Shown one piece after another: positions 1-5,519 of a DNA stretch of 6,758 bases. The notes beneath the pieces are model-generated. The model saw only the letters and a program-made list of their open reading frames with translations. It did no database searches and was not told the origin of the DNA. This DNA comes from Actinomycetota bacterium. GTDB lineage: Bacteria; Actinomycetota; Thermoleophilia; Gaiellales; Gaiellaceae. Where the stretch lies: assembly GCA_013694685.1 (NCBI GenBank), contig JACDBY010000303.1, positions 1 through 6,758 of the forward strand, read 5' to 3'. The position numbers and the translations under genes were made by a program. Positions within the stretch are counted from its first letter, which is position 1. Every line of letters starts with the position of its first letter.

Positions 1-11
1 GTGTCGGCTGC

Positions 12-17
12 TAGGCT
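12..17 (+). promoter_or_regulatory. candidate -10 box of the NlpC/P60 gene
   Basis: TAGGCT fits the actinobacterial -10 pattern TANNNT and lies 9 bases before the GTG at 27. That spacing would start transcription at or next to the start codon. No purine-rich ribosome binding site lies between them. The -35 region would fall left of the window, so it cannot be checked. Confidence 0.35.
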
Positions 18-26
18 CCCCGACTT

Positions 27-1235
27 GTGTTCGGCGACTCCCCCCTCGGCGCCCGCCTGGCCGAGCGACCGACTCCCCGCGTGACGACTTCTCGACAAGT
101 CTCGCTCCTCGTAGCGGCTCTGGCGGCGCTGACGACGACACTGCTCGTGGGTGTCGGAGCCGCGACCGCCGACCCGTCGATCAGCTCCAAGCGCCAGCAG
201 GCGATCGCGATCCGCGATCAGATCCGGCAGATGGACTCGCAGCTCTCGCATGCGATCGAGTCCTACAACCTCGCCAACGTGCAACTCGACGAGATCGACG
301 TCGACCTCGACACGAACGGCCGGCACCTCGTCACGGCCAAGGCGAGCCTCAGTGTCGCCCAGACCCACATCGCGAAGAGGTTGCGGGCGCTCTACATCAA
401 CGGAGACTCCGCCGGCGCGATCGAGGTGATCCTCGGTGCCCGGAGCCTCGACGACCTGCTGGATCGGCTCGACATCGCGCAGGCCGTCGGTGGTCAGGAC
501 GCAGAGGTGCTCGCGGACGTCAGGCAGTTCCGCGACGAGGTCGGGACGCGTCGCGCGAAGCTCCGGAGCGACCGCGCACGTCAGGCACACGTGGTCGCCG
601 ACCGGGCCGCACAGCGGCAGTCGATCGAGTCGCAGCTCGCCGAGCGCCAGAGGCTGTACGAGTCGGTCAAGGACGAGATCGTCCGTCTCGAGGCAGCGGA
701 GGCACGCCGGCAGGCGCAGCTCCAGGCGGCGGCGCGTGCGCGGCTCGCGGCCGAGGCTGCAGCGCGGGCGACAGCGCGCCAGCAGGCCCTCGAGCTTCCG
801 TCGAACCCGGCGACGCAGGGCTCGTCCGATTCGGGGATCCTCGAGTTGACGCCCACGACGACCCTCGCGCCGCCGTCGAAGTACGGCGGAGCCGTCGGGA
901 TCGCGATGCAGTACCTGGGGGTGCCGTACGTCTGGGGTGGCGCGAGCCCGTCGGGCTTCGACTGCTCGGGTCTGATCACCTACGTGTATGCACAGCTCGG
1001 CGTCTCGCTCCCGCACAACGCCGCGATGCAGTACAACCAATCCGGCGTCTTCGTGTCCCGTGACGAGCTACAGCCCGGCGACCTGGTCTTCTTCGACGGT
1101 CTCGGGCACAATGGGATGTACATCGGTGGCGACCAGTTCATCCATGCACCCCATACCGGTGACGTCGTCAAGATCTCGAGCCTGAACGACTCGTGGTACG
1201 CGTCCCGCTGGGTCGGCGCGAAGCGTGTCCTCTGA
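27..1235 (+). CDS. secreted coiled-coil NlpC/P60 peptidoglycan endopeptidase
   Basis: A predicted exported cell-wall hydrolase of 402 residues. Residues 1-24 are basic, 25-48 form a hydrophobic signal segment, and a likely cleavage site follows Ala48 (ATA/DPS). Residues about 52-250 are heptad-rich, charged and Ala/Arg-rich, like the coiled coil of CwlO, PcsB and RipC proteins. A Ser/Thr/Pro linker (258-284) leads to an NlpC/P60 domain (285-402). The catalytic cysteine is Cys313 in DCSG, the expected histidine is His361 in GHNG, and His373 in the FIHAPH stretch is the likely third polar residue. Family members cut the stem peptide of peptidoglycan, and the coiled-coil type is often activated by FtsEX at division or elongation sites; no ftsEX is visible here, so that partner is an inference. 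GTG27 is chosen because a TAGGCT box lies 9 bases upstream. GTG81 also leaves an intact signal peptide and cannot be excluded. Confidence 0.9.
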   Translation: MFGDSPLGARLAERPTPRVTTSRQVSLLVAALAALTTTLLVGVGAATADPSISSKRQQAIAIRDQIRQMDSQLSHAIESYNLANVQLDEIDVDLDTNGRHLVTAKASLSVAQTHIAKRLRALYINGDSAGAIEVILGARSLDDLLDRLDIAQAVGGQDAEVLADVRQFRDEVGTRRAKLRSDRARQAHVVADRAAQRQSIESQLAERQRLYESVKDEIVRLEAAEARRQAQLQAAARARLAAEAAARATARQQALELPSNPATQGSSDSGILELTPTTTLAPPSKYGGAVGIAMQYLGVPYVWGGASPSGFDCSGLITYVYAQLGVSLPHNAAMQYNQSGVFVSRDELQPGDLVFFDGLGHNGMYIGGDQFIHAPHTGDVVKISSLNDSWYASRWVGAKRVL

Positions 1236-1254
1236 GGCGGAGGCGCCGGGTCGA

Positions 1255-3021
1255 TCAAGAGCGCTCAGAGCCGTCGTAGAGGCCCGCGACCTCGGCCGCG
1301 AAGTGCTCGAGCACGACCGGGCGCTTGAGCTTGAGCGTCGGCGTGATCTCTCCCTGCTCCATCTCGAAATCGCGCTCCAGGATCGTGAACCGCTTGAGCT
1401 GCTCGTAGCGTGAGCGGTCGCGGTTCACCTCGTCGACGATCTCGCCGACGAGACGAACGACCTCGGGTCGCCGTGCGAGCGCGGCGACGTCACCCTCCAG
1501 TCCCTGCTCCGTGGCCCATCTGGCGATCTCGGTGGGATCGAGTGTGATGAGCGCCGCCGGAAAGGGTCGACGGTCGCCGATCACGATCGCCTGGGAGACG
1601 TACCGCGACGTCTTGAGGTCGTTCTCGAGGTTCTGCGGCGCGATGTTCTTGCCGCCGGCCGTGACGATGATGTCTTTCTTGCGGTCGGTGATCGTGACGA
1701 AGCCCTCCTCGTCGATCGACGCGATGTCTCCTGATCGCAACCAGCCGTCCTCGCCGAGCACGGCGGCGGTGGCCCCCGGCTCCTTGAAGTAGCCCGCGAA
1801 CACGGTGTCGCTCCTGATCTCGAGCTCGCCATCAGCGGCGAGGCGGAGCTCGAATCCGGGGAGCGCGGGCCCGACCGTGCCGAAGCGGTACCGGTCGGGG
1901 CGGTTCGTCGTCGCCGCGGTCGTGCATTCGGTGAGGCCGTAGCCCTCGAGGATCCGAACCCCGAGCGCATCGAAGAACTCGCCGATCTCGCGCGCGAGCG
2001 GCGCCCCGCCCGAGATCGGTGTCCGCAAGCGCCCACCGAGCCGCTCCTTCACCTTCGAGAAGACCAGGCGGTCGGCCACCCTGTGCCGGAGCGCCAGGCC
2101 GCGCGGCAGCGTCGTGCCGTCACGACGCAAGGCGCTCTCCTGCCGACCGACGTCGAGCGCCCAGTCGACGAGGCGGCGCTTCAGGCCGGTTGCCTCGGCA
2201 AAGGACGACGAGACCGCCGTGTGCACCTTCTCGTAGACGCGCGGCACGCTCGGCAGGACAGTTGGGCGAACCTGCGGCAGGGCACGCGCGACCTCGAGCG
2301 GATCCGAGAGGAACGCGATCGTGTAGCCGACGTACGGGCCTGAGAGATGCATCAAGCGCCCGAAGTTGTGTGCCAGGGGGAGGTACAGCAGCATCACGTC
2401 GTCAGGCCTGCTGTAGTCGGGGAGCTCGTCGACGACCGCGACCATCGCGTAGTAGTTGCGGTGGCGGATCATGCACGCCTTTGGCGGTCCCGTCGTGCCC
2501 GAGGTGTAGATGAACGTGAAGAGGTCGTCCTCGTCGATCGCGGCGACCGATTCGTCGAGCGCCTCGGGATGGGCCTCGCGATGGATGCGGCCTTCCTCCT
2601 CGAGCGCGACGAGGTCGGCATAGGTCAACACGTGGGCGAGCGCGGCAGGCCGGTCGCCGTCGTCGAGCTTCGCGCGCTGAGCCCCGTCCTCGCAGAGGAT
2701 CCCTACCGCCTCGGAGTGCTCGATGATGTATCGCACGTCCGCCGGCGCGGAGTTGGCGTAGATGGCTGCACCGACCGCTCCGACGTGAGCGAGCGCGAAG
2801 TCGAAGAGCGCCCACTCGACCGACGTCCGGGCGAGGATCGCGAAGGCATCGCCCTTGCGGATCCCGCGGGCGAGGAGACCGTGGGCCAGCAGCTCGACGC
2901 GCTCGGCCGCCTCGGCCCACGTGACCTCGTTCCAGGCTCCTTCGTCGTCGACGAGATACGCAGCCCCGGTGTTCCGTGCGACGCCGTCGCGCCAGAGGCG
3001 TGGAATCGTGCGGTCGCCCAT
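1255..3021 (-). CDS. long-chain fatty-acid-CoA ligase, FadD15-like (AMP-forming)
   Basis: An ATP-dependent acyl-CoA synthetase of 588 residues, which activates fatty acids through an acyl-AMP intermediate and then forms the CoA thioester. ANL-superfamily motifs appear in order: the phosphate loop YTSGTTGPPK at 172-181, GYGLTE at 360-365, the ribose-binding SGD at 430-432, the hinge DRKKD at 446-450, and the C-terminal lysine region PTLKLKR at 561-567 with Lys564 as probable catalytic lysine. Length and order match the full-length bacterial FadD15/FACS type (about 600 residues), so the gene looks intact. The ATG at 3021 is supported by the N-terminal PRLWRDGVARN pattern typical of the family. 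It ends 19 bases from the NlpC/P60 gene, tail to tail, and starts divergently from ku. Exact chain-length preference cannot be read from sequence. The CoA-transferase/racemase at the right edge suggests a lipid-using organism but is not in the same operon. Confidence 0.93.
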   Translation of the reverse strand: MGDRTIPRLWRDGVARNTGAAYLVDDEGAWNEVTWAEAAERVELLAHGLLARGIRKGDAFAILARTSVEWALFDFALAHVGAVGAAIYANSAPADVRYIIEHSEAVGILCEDGAQRAKLDDGDRPAALAHVLTYADLVALEEEGRIHREAHPEALDESVAAIDEDDLFTFIYTSGTTGPPKACMIRHRNYYAMVAVVDELPDYSRPDDVMLLYLPLAHNFGRLMHLSGPYVGYTIAFLSDPLEVARALPQVRPTVLPSVPRVYEKVHTAVSSSFAEATGLKRRLVDWALDVGRQESALRRDGTTLPRGLALRHRVADRLVFSKVKERLGGRLRTPISGGAPLAREIGEFFDALGVRILEGYGLTECTTAATTNRPDRYRFGTVGPALPGFELRLAADGELEIRSDTVFAGYFKEPGATAAVLGEDGWLRSGDIASIDEEGFVTITDRKKDIIVTAGGKNIAPQNLENDLKTSRYVSQAIVIGDRRPFPAALITLDPTEIARWATEQGLEGDVAALARRPEVVRLVGEIVDEVNRDRSRYEQLKRFTILERDFEMEQGEITPTLKLKRPVVLEHFAAEVAGLYDGSERS

Positions 3022-3030
3022 CTGTCACCC

Positions 3031-3036
3031 AATGTA
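3031..3036 (-). promoter_or_regulatory. candidate -10 box of the acyl-CoA ligase gene
   Basis: On the minus strand this reads TACATT, 9 bases before the ATG at 3021. A short GGGTGA lies between box and start and could serve as a weak ribosome binding site if transcription began further upstream. No convincing -35 hexamer was seen at 16-18 bases. The box sits in the 77-base divergent interval shared with ku. Confidence 0.35.
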
Positions 3037-3082
3037 CTCGGAGGGAAGGACCCGTCCAGCGCGAATCACGTCCGTCTCGTCC

Positions 3083-3088
3083 TAGAAT
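3083..3088 (+). promoter_or_regulatory. candidate -10 box of ku
   Basis: TAGAAT differs from TATAAT at one position and ends 10 bases before the ku ATG. The intervening bases include GGGAG at 3090-3094, which would be a Shine-Dalgarno site if the transcript started upstream. Either this is a nearly leaderless promoter or the real promoter is further left. No good -35 element was seen. Confidence 0.4.
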
Positions 3089-3098
3089 TGGGAGAACC

Positions 3099-3971
3099 AT
3101 GCGGATCACCTGGAACGGATCGCTGAGCTTCGGCCTCGTGAGCATCCCGGTCGGGCTCGCCCCTGCGACGAAGCCCGCCGCCCGGCAGTCGGATGTCTCG
3201 TTTCGCCTGCTCCACCGCGAGTGCCTCACCCCGATCAAGCAGAAGCGCTGGTGCCCGAAGCACGATGTCGAGGTGCCGCCGGACGAGCTCGTGAAGGGGT
3301 GGGAGGTCGCGAAGGGCCAGTTCGTGGTCGTCGAAGAGGCGGAGCTCGAGGCACTCGAGCGGCACGACGACTCGCGGACGATCGACATCGAGCGTTTCGT
3401 GCCGCTCGGCGACGTCGATCCGATCTGGATGGATCGCACGTACTTCCTCGTGCCCGGCGGAGCCCCCGCGCAACGCAGGCCCTACAAGCTCCTCCTCGAG
3501 GCGATGGAAGAGGCGGGTGTCGCGGCGGTCGGACGGTTCGTCCGCACGGGTCGCGAGTCGCTCTGCCTCGTGCGTGCGCGCGGCCAGGGTCTCGTGCTGG
3601 AGACGATGTACCTCGTGGAGGACGTCTACTCCCAGGCGGAGATCGAGGAGGCGATGGGCGAGACCCAGGTCAAGAAGGCCGAGCTCGAGCTAGCCCGGCA
3701 GATCGTCGAAGGACTGGCGGCCGAGTTCGAGCCCTCCGAGCTCGCGAGCGACTACCGCCGCGACCTGCGGACGGTGCTCGAGGCGAAGCTCAAGGGCGAG
3801 AAGCTCGCCGAGCCCGAGCCCGTCGAGGAGCCCATGCCTGCGGTCGACTTGATCGAGGCGCTCAGGGCGTCGGTCGCCGCCGCGAAGGGTGGGTCGAAGC
3901 CCGAGCCGGCCGCGAAGCCGAAGGCGCGGGCGCAGAAGCCCCCGAGCCGCACCAGGACGGCAAAGCGCTAG
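3099..3971 (+). CDS. ku: bacterial Ku protein, non-homologous end joining
   Basis: A 290-residue Ku homologue. Bacterial Ku forms a homodimeric ring on DNA double-strand ends and recruits the multifunctional ligase LigD. The N-terminus MRITWNGSLSFGLVSIPV is the family signature. It is followed by the conserved LLHRECLTPIKQKRWCP region (Cys42, Cys52), RTYFLVP (113-119), the Y-x-LL segment near 129-133, and the closing core helix LIEALRASVAAAK (251-263). Residues 264-290 are a Lys/Arg/Ala/Pro-rich basic tail, as in many actinobacterial Ku proteins, where the tail contributes to DNA binding and threading. The ATG at 3099 is fixed by that signature and by GGGAG just upstream; an open frame extends further left but carries no Ku homology. 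No ligD is visible, so the joining partner must be encoded elsewhere. The gene is divergent from the acyl-CoA ligase. Confidence 0.96.
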   Translation: MRITWNGSLSFGLVSIPVGLAPATKPAARQSDVSFRLLHRECLTPIKQKRWCPKHDVEVPPDELVKGWEVAKGQFVVVEEAELEALERHDDSRTIDIERFVPLGDVDPIWMDRTYFLVPGGAPAQRRPYKLLLEAMEEAGVAAVGRFVRTGRESLCLVRARGQGLVLETMYLVEDVYSQAEIEEAMGETQVKKAELELARQIVEGLAAEFEPSELASDYRRDLRTVLEAKLKGEKLAEPEPVEEPMPAVDLIEALRASVAAAKGGSKPEPAAKPKARAQKPPSRTRTAKR

Positions 3972-3977
3972 AGCTCG

Positions 3978-4007
3978 CTGCCGGGACCGGGCGGAGCGGT
4001 CCGGCAG
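3978..4007. terminator. bulged GC hairpin between convergent ku and small HTH gene
   Basis: The left arm CTGCCGGGACCG (3978-3989) pairs with CGGTCCGGCAG (3997-4007). This gives 11 base pairs with one bulged G and a 7-base loop. It starts 7 bases after the ku stop codon and lies 26 bases beyond the stop of the facing gene, so it could act for both. There is no T tract on either strand, which makes it a GC-type candidate rather than a textbook intrinsic terminator. Confidence 0.45.
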
Positions 4008-4032
4008 TCCCGGAACCGCTCGTCGAACGGTG

Positions 4033-4209
4033 TCAGGAGGCTGCGGCTTCCTGGCTCGCGCCGACGGCCTGTAGCTGCGCCTGGAAGAGGTGCTTGTCGA
4101 TCTTCCCCTGGTAGATCGGAACGCCTTCGTCGAGGCAGAACCTGATGATCGCCTCGCGATCCATGTTGAGCTCCTTCGCGAGCTCCTCCGGCGTCAGGTG
4201 GTTCGGCAT
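4033..4209 (-). CDS. small helix-turn-helix-like protein, 58 residues
   Basis: A short gene running from ATG at 4209 to TGA at 4033. The protein begins MPNHLTPEELAKELNMDREA. Residues 6-15 and 17-29 form two likely helices separated by a turn, in the pattern of MerR/excisionase-type (HTH_17-like) DNA-binding domains or of the small IF2 N-terminal fold. A short strand-like segment VPIYQG (30-35) and a third helix KHLFQAQLQA (39-48) follow, then an Ala/Ser-rich tail. There is no partner domain, signal peptide or membrane segment. Coding status is supported by the coherent amphipathic pattern, by AGGAAGG at 4220-4226 placed 10 bases before the ATG, and by clean packing between its neighbours. I do not recognise a named family and assign no function; a nucleic-acid-binding regulator is the leading guess. 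The gene is preceded by a structured leader with a terminator. Confidence 0.72.
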   Translation of the reverse strand: MPNHLTPEELAKELNMDREAIIRFCLDEGVPIYQGKIDKHLFQAQLQAVGASQEAAAS

Positions 4210-4219
4210 CGCACCCTAT

Positions 4220-4226
4220 CCTTCCT
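4220..4226 (-). promoter_or_regulatory. Shine-Dalgarno site of the small HTH gene
   Basis: On the minus strand this reads AGGAAGG, 10 bases before the ATG at 4209. It is the clearest purine-rich ribosome binding site next to a chosen start in the window. It implies that this mRNA has a 5' leader, in contrast to the leaderless-looking neighbours. Confidence 0.55.
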
Positions 4227-4234
4227 CGGCCACG

Positions 4235-4300
4235 AAAAAACCCGCCGGCACCATGTGCTCAGTCGGGCTCGATCGAGGCTCGTACGCTGTGTGGCGGGGG
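4235..4300 (-). terminator. intrinsic terminator with T6 tract in the leader of the small HTH gene
   Basis: On the minus strand, CCCGCC (4298 to 4293) can pair with GGCGGG (4246 to 4241), which is followed directly by TTTTTT (4240 to 4235). A further CAC/GTG pairing extends the stem across a small internal loop. The apical loop is long, about 37 bases, and contains smaller pairings. T6 after a GC stem in DNA this GC-rich is a strong intrinsic-terminator signal. It lies only 25 bases before the HTH start codon, so it is either the end of a transcript coming from the Nif3 side or of a small RNA, or an attenuator for the HTH gene. The long loop lowers certainty. Confidence 0.55.
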
Positions 4301-4314
4301 TCAACGGGCCCGCC
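4293..4314 (-). promoter_or_regulatory. candidate antiterminator hairpin
   Basis: On the minus strand GGCGGG (4314 to 4309) can pair with CCCGCC (4298 to 4293) over a 10-base loop. CCCGCC is the same segment needed for the 5' arm of the downstream terminator, so the two hairpins exclude each other. This is the usual layout of an attenuator or riboswitch expression platform. No known ligand-binding motif was recognised upstream. Confidence 0.4.
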
Positions 4315-4338
4315 TCCCGAGAACGCTCATCTCTCTCG

Positions 4339-4368
4339 AGAATACTCCGGTAGGCGGCGTGTCCGCAA
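4339..4368 (-). promoter_or_regulatory. possible promoter for the leader RNA and small HTH gene
   Basis: On the minus strand TTGCGG (4368 to 4363) and TATTCT (4344 to 4339) are separated by 18 bases, a weak but correctly spaced -35/-10 pair. Transcription would start near 4332. That gives a leader of about 123 bases to the ATG, or an RNA of about 98 bases if it ends at the T6 tract. The call is tentative because both boxes deviate from consensus. Confidence 0.3.
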
Positions 4369-4378
4369 CCGCGAACGG

Positions 4379-5119
4379 TCAGACCGGGTTCTCGATCTCG
4401 ATGTAGTCGAAGGGCAGGTCGAAGCGGCCCGCCAGGTGGCCGGCCAGCGCCTGAACGCCGAGGCGCTCGGTCGCGTGGTGGCCCGCGGCGAGCAGATGGA
4501 TCCCGAGCTCGAGCGCCGTTGCTCTGCTCGGCTCCTCGGGCTCTCCGGTGAGGAGCGCGTCGTACCCCTCGTGCGCCGCCTGGATCAGGAGCTCCCCGGC
4601 GCCGCCCGTCACGACCGCGAGTCGGCGGATCGGCCGGTCGCCGGCGCGGACGACGAGCGGGGCGCGCTCGACGACCGCCCCGACGCGCGCTGCGAGGTCG
4701 TCCAGGCCGATCGTGTCGATCGTGCAACCGAGGCCGGCGCCGCCGAAGGGCCGCTCGAGCGTCGCGCCGATCCGGTCGGCGAGCTGCGCGTTGTTGCCTA
4801 GCGTGGGGTGTGCGTCGAGCGCGAGGTGGTAGGCGAGGAGCGACGCGTTCCCGCGAAAGAGCGCCTCGAGGCGCCCGCGCAGTCGCGCGTCGACGACGAG
4901 CGGCTCGTTGCGCCAGAAGAGCCCGTGGTGCACGAGGACGAGCTCCGCGCCGAGCTCGACGGCGCGCTCGAAGAGCTCGCGCGAGCAGGAGACGCCGCAG
5001 GCGATTCGCGACACCTCGGTACTCCCGACTACCTGCATCCCCTGCGGCGCGAACTCGGGGAATCGCTCGATCTCGAGCAGTGCGTTCGCATGCGCCACGA
5101 TCTCGTCCCGGGCGGCCAC
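4379..5119 (-). CDS. Nif3-like dinuclear metal centre protein (YbgI type)
   Basis: A 246-residue member of the Nif3/YbgI family (COG0327), often labelled GTP cyclohydrolase 1 type 2, although the physiological reaction is uncertain. Members form toroidal hexamers with two metal ions per subunit. The ligand pattern is present: His64-His65 in LVHHGLFW, Asp102 in HLALDAH, and His214 plus Glu218 in AAGHHATE, in the same order and nearly the same positions as in E. coli YbgI. The closing IEIENPV also matches. At about 246 residues it is the short form without the inserted PII-like domain seen in larger homologues. The start is taken as GTG5119. The open frame continues to about 5554, but that extension runs through tRNA-Pro antisense and is not protein. 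TAGACT lies 7 bases upstream and there is no ribosome binding site. Divergent from the tRNA. Confidence 0.92.
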   Translation of the reverse strand: MAARDEIVAHANALLEIERFPEFAPQGMQVVGSTEVSRIACGVSCSRELFERAVELGAELVLVHHGLFWRNEPLVVDARLRGRLEALFRGNASLLAYHLALDAHPTLGNNAQLADRIGATLERPFGGAGLGCTIDTIGLDDLAARVGAVVERAPLVVRAGDRPIRRLAVVTGGAGELLIQAAHEGYDALLTGEPEEPSRATALELGIHLLAAGHHATERLGVQALAGHLAGRFDLPFDYIEIENPV

Positions 5120-5126
5120 GGGCGCG

Positions 5127-5132
5127 AGTCTA
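5127..5132 (-). promoter_or_regulatory. candidate -10 box of the Nif3-like gene
   Basis: On the minus strand this reads TAGACT, 7 bases before the GTG at 5119. That is the spacing expected if the transcript begins at the start codon. There is no Shine-Dalgarno-like sequence in between. Confidence 0.42.
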
Positions 5133-5146
5133 CGCCAGGGAATCGC

Positions 5147-5152
5147 TACCCT
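5147..5152 (+). promoter_or_regulatory. candidate -10 box of tRNA-Pro
   Basis: TACCCT lies 9 bases before the first base of the mature tRNA, so a primary transcript with a very short 5' leader is likely. It sits 14 bases from the oppositely oriented box of the Nif3-like gene, so the two promoters share about 40 bases of DNA. No clear -35 hexamer was found. Confidence 0.4.
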
Positions 5153-5161
5153 TGCGCAGCT

Positions 5162-5235
5162 CGGGGTGTGGCGCAGCCTGGTAGCGCGCTCCGTTCGGGT
5201 CGGAGAGGTCCCCAGTTCGAATCTGGGCACCCCGA
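5162..5235 (+). tRNA. tRNA-Pro (anticodon CGG)
   Basis: A complete cloverleaf can be folded by hand. The acceptor CGGGGTG (5162-5168) pairs with CACCCCG (5228-5234), with discriminator A at 5235. The D stem is GCGC/GCGC (5171-5174, 5184-5187) with a GG-containing loop. The anticodon stem CTCCG/CGGAG (5189-5193, 5201-5205) carries the loop TTCGGGT, with anticodon CGG at 5196-5198 reading CCG proline codons. The variable loop is 5 bases, and the T stem CCCAG/CTGGG carries the loop TTCGAAT. All stems are fully paired. The CCA end is not encoded and must be added by nucleotidyltransferase. CCG is expected to be a common proline codon in a genome this GC-rich. Confidence 0.97.
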
Positions 5236-5245
5236 TTCTCCGCAA

Positions 5246-5275
5246 GGCAGGAATCCGCTCCCGCGGATTCCTGCC
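5246..5275 (+). terminator. perfect 13-bp hairpin after tRNA-Pro
   Basis: GGCAGGAATCCGC (5246-5258) and its exact complement GCGGATTCCTGCC (5263-5275) flank a TCCC loop, 10 bases after the tRNA 3' end. This is a likely termination or 3'-processing structure for the tRNA transcript. There is no T tract after it. A second small GC hairpin (CGCGG/CCGCG, 5275-5288) follows at once. Confidence 0.5.
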
Positions 5276-5447
5276 GCGGGGATCCGCGCCTTCGGCATGG
5301 CGTGACGCGAAGCGGCCCCCTAAAGGCGCCCGCATTCGCGGTCGCAACACCGTCCGATCCCAGTGCTCCCGGCCGGCGAAGCCGGCTTCCGGCGTCATCG
5401 TCCTGACACTGGCAATGGCCGCCGCGACCTCGCCCTCCCCCTCCCCT
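5276..5447. other. hairpin-rich non-coding stretch before the HAD gene
   Basis: No gene is supported here. The open frames that cross it have no protein-like composition. Visible structure includes GCCGGC-GAA-GCCGGC (5372-5386), with an overlapping alternative GCCGG-CTT-CCGGC (5381-5393), enclosed by CCAGTG (5360-5365) and CACTGG (5407-5412). A pyrimidine-rich run of C and T follows at 5428-5448. It could be an untranslated or intergenic RNA region or the decayed remains of repeats; nothing identifies a known RNA family. Confidence 0.4.
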
Positions 5448-5479
5448 TGTGTCCGACTTCGGTCGGACACGTGCTCTGC
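5448..5479. repeat. palindromic repeat, copy 1 (TTCG loop)
   Basis: GTGTCCGAC (5449-5457) and GTCGGACAC (5462-5470) form a perfect 9-bp stem on a TTCG tetraloop closed by C-G, the very stable cUUCGg form. The unit continues with GTGCTCTGC to 5479. The same 32 bases recur at 6263-6294 with one difference, G to A at loop base 4. The asymmetric 3' part shows that the unit is more than the hairpin. This copy is intergenic, 40 bases before the HAD start codon. Confidence 0.85.
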
Positions 5480-5506
5480 CGGAGGTTCTCCGTTGCACGA
5501 GGGACG

Positions 5507-5512
5507 TATCCT
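5507..5512 (+). promoter_or_regulatory. candidate -10 box of the HAD gene
   Basis: TATCCT lies 7 bases before the GTG at 5520, the same geometry as at the Nif3-like gene. This supports a leaderless start at 5520. A competing signal is GGAGG at 5481-5485, 7 bases before an in-frame TTG at 5493. Confidence 0.4.
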
Positions 5513-5519
5513 CGGCCGT

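Noticed and set aside
1236..1254. Terminator between the NlpC/P60 and acyl-CoA ligase genes
   Set aside because: The 19-base convergent gap holds no convincing stem-loop or T tract.
2347..3126. 259-codon plus-strand frame opposite the acyl-CoA ligase
   Set aside because: It lies antisense to well-conserved ligase motifs and has the Arg/Val/Asp-rich composition of a shadow frame.
3221..4114. 297-codon plus-strand frame overlapping ku
   Set aside because: It is out of frame with ku, dominated by Arg, Gly and Ala, and has no recognisable domain.
4268..4277. CTCGATCGAG palindrome as an operator
   Set aside because: A single 10-base palindrome built from common GATC/TCGA steps in GC-rich DNA, inside the terminator loop, is not enough evidence for a binding site.
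5162..5275. tRNA-Pro as an attachment site of an integrated element
   Set aside because: No integrase is present, no repeat of the tRNA 3' end is seen in the window, and the flanking genes are ordinary chromosomal ones.
5372..5393. GCCGGC-GAA-GCCGGC as a terminator or regulatory RNA
   Set aside because: The stem is short, has an equally good overlapping alternative, and carries no T tract; such pairings are expected by chance in DNA this GC-rich.
4908..5519. Upstream extension of the HAD reading frame
   Set aside because: It overlaps the Nif3-like gene antisense and the tRNA and has no protein-like composition. HAD motif I begins a few residues after GTG5520.
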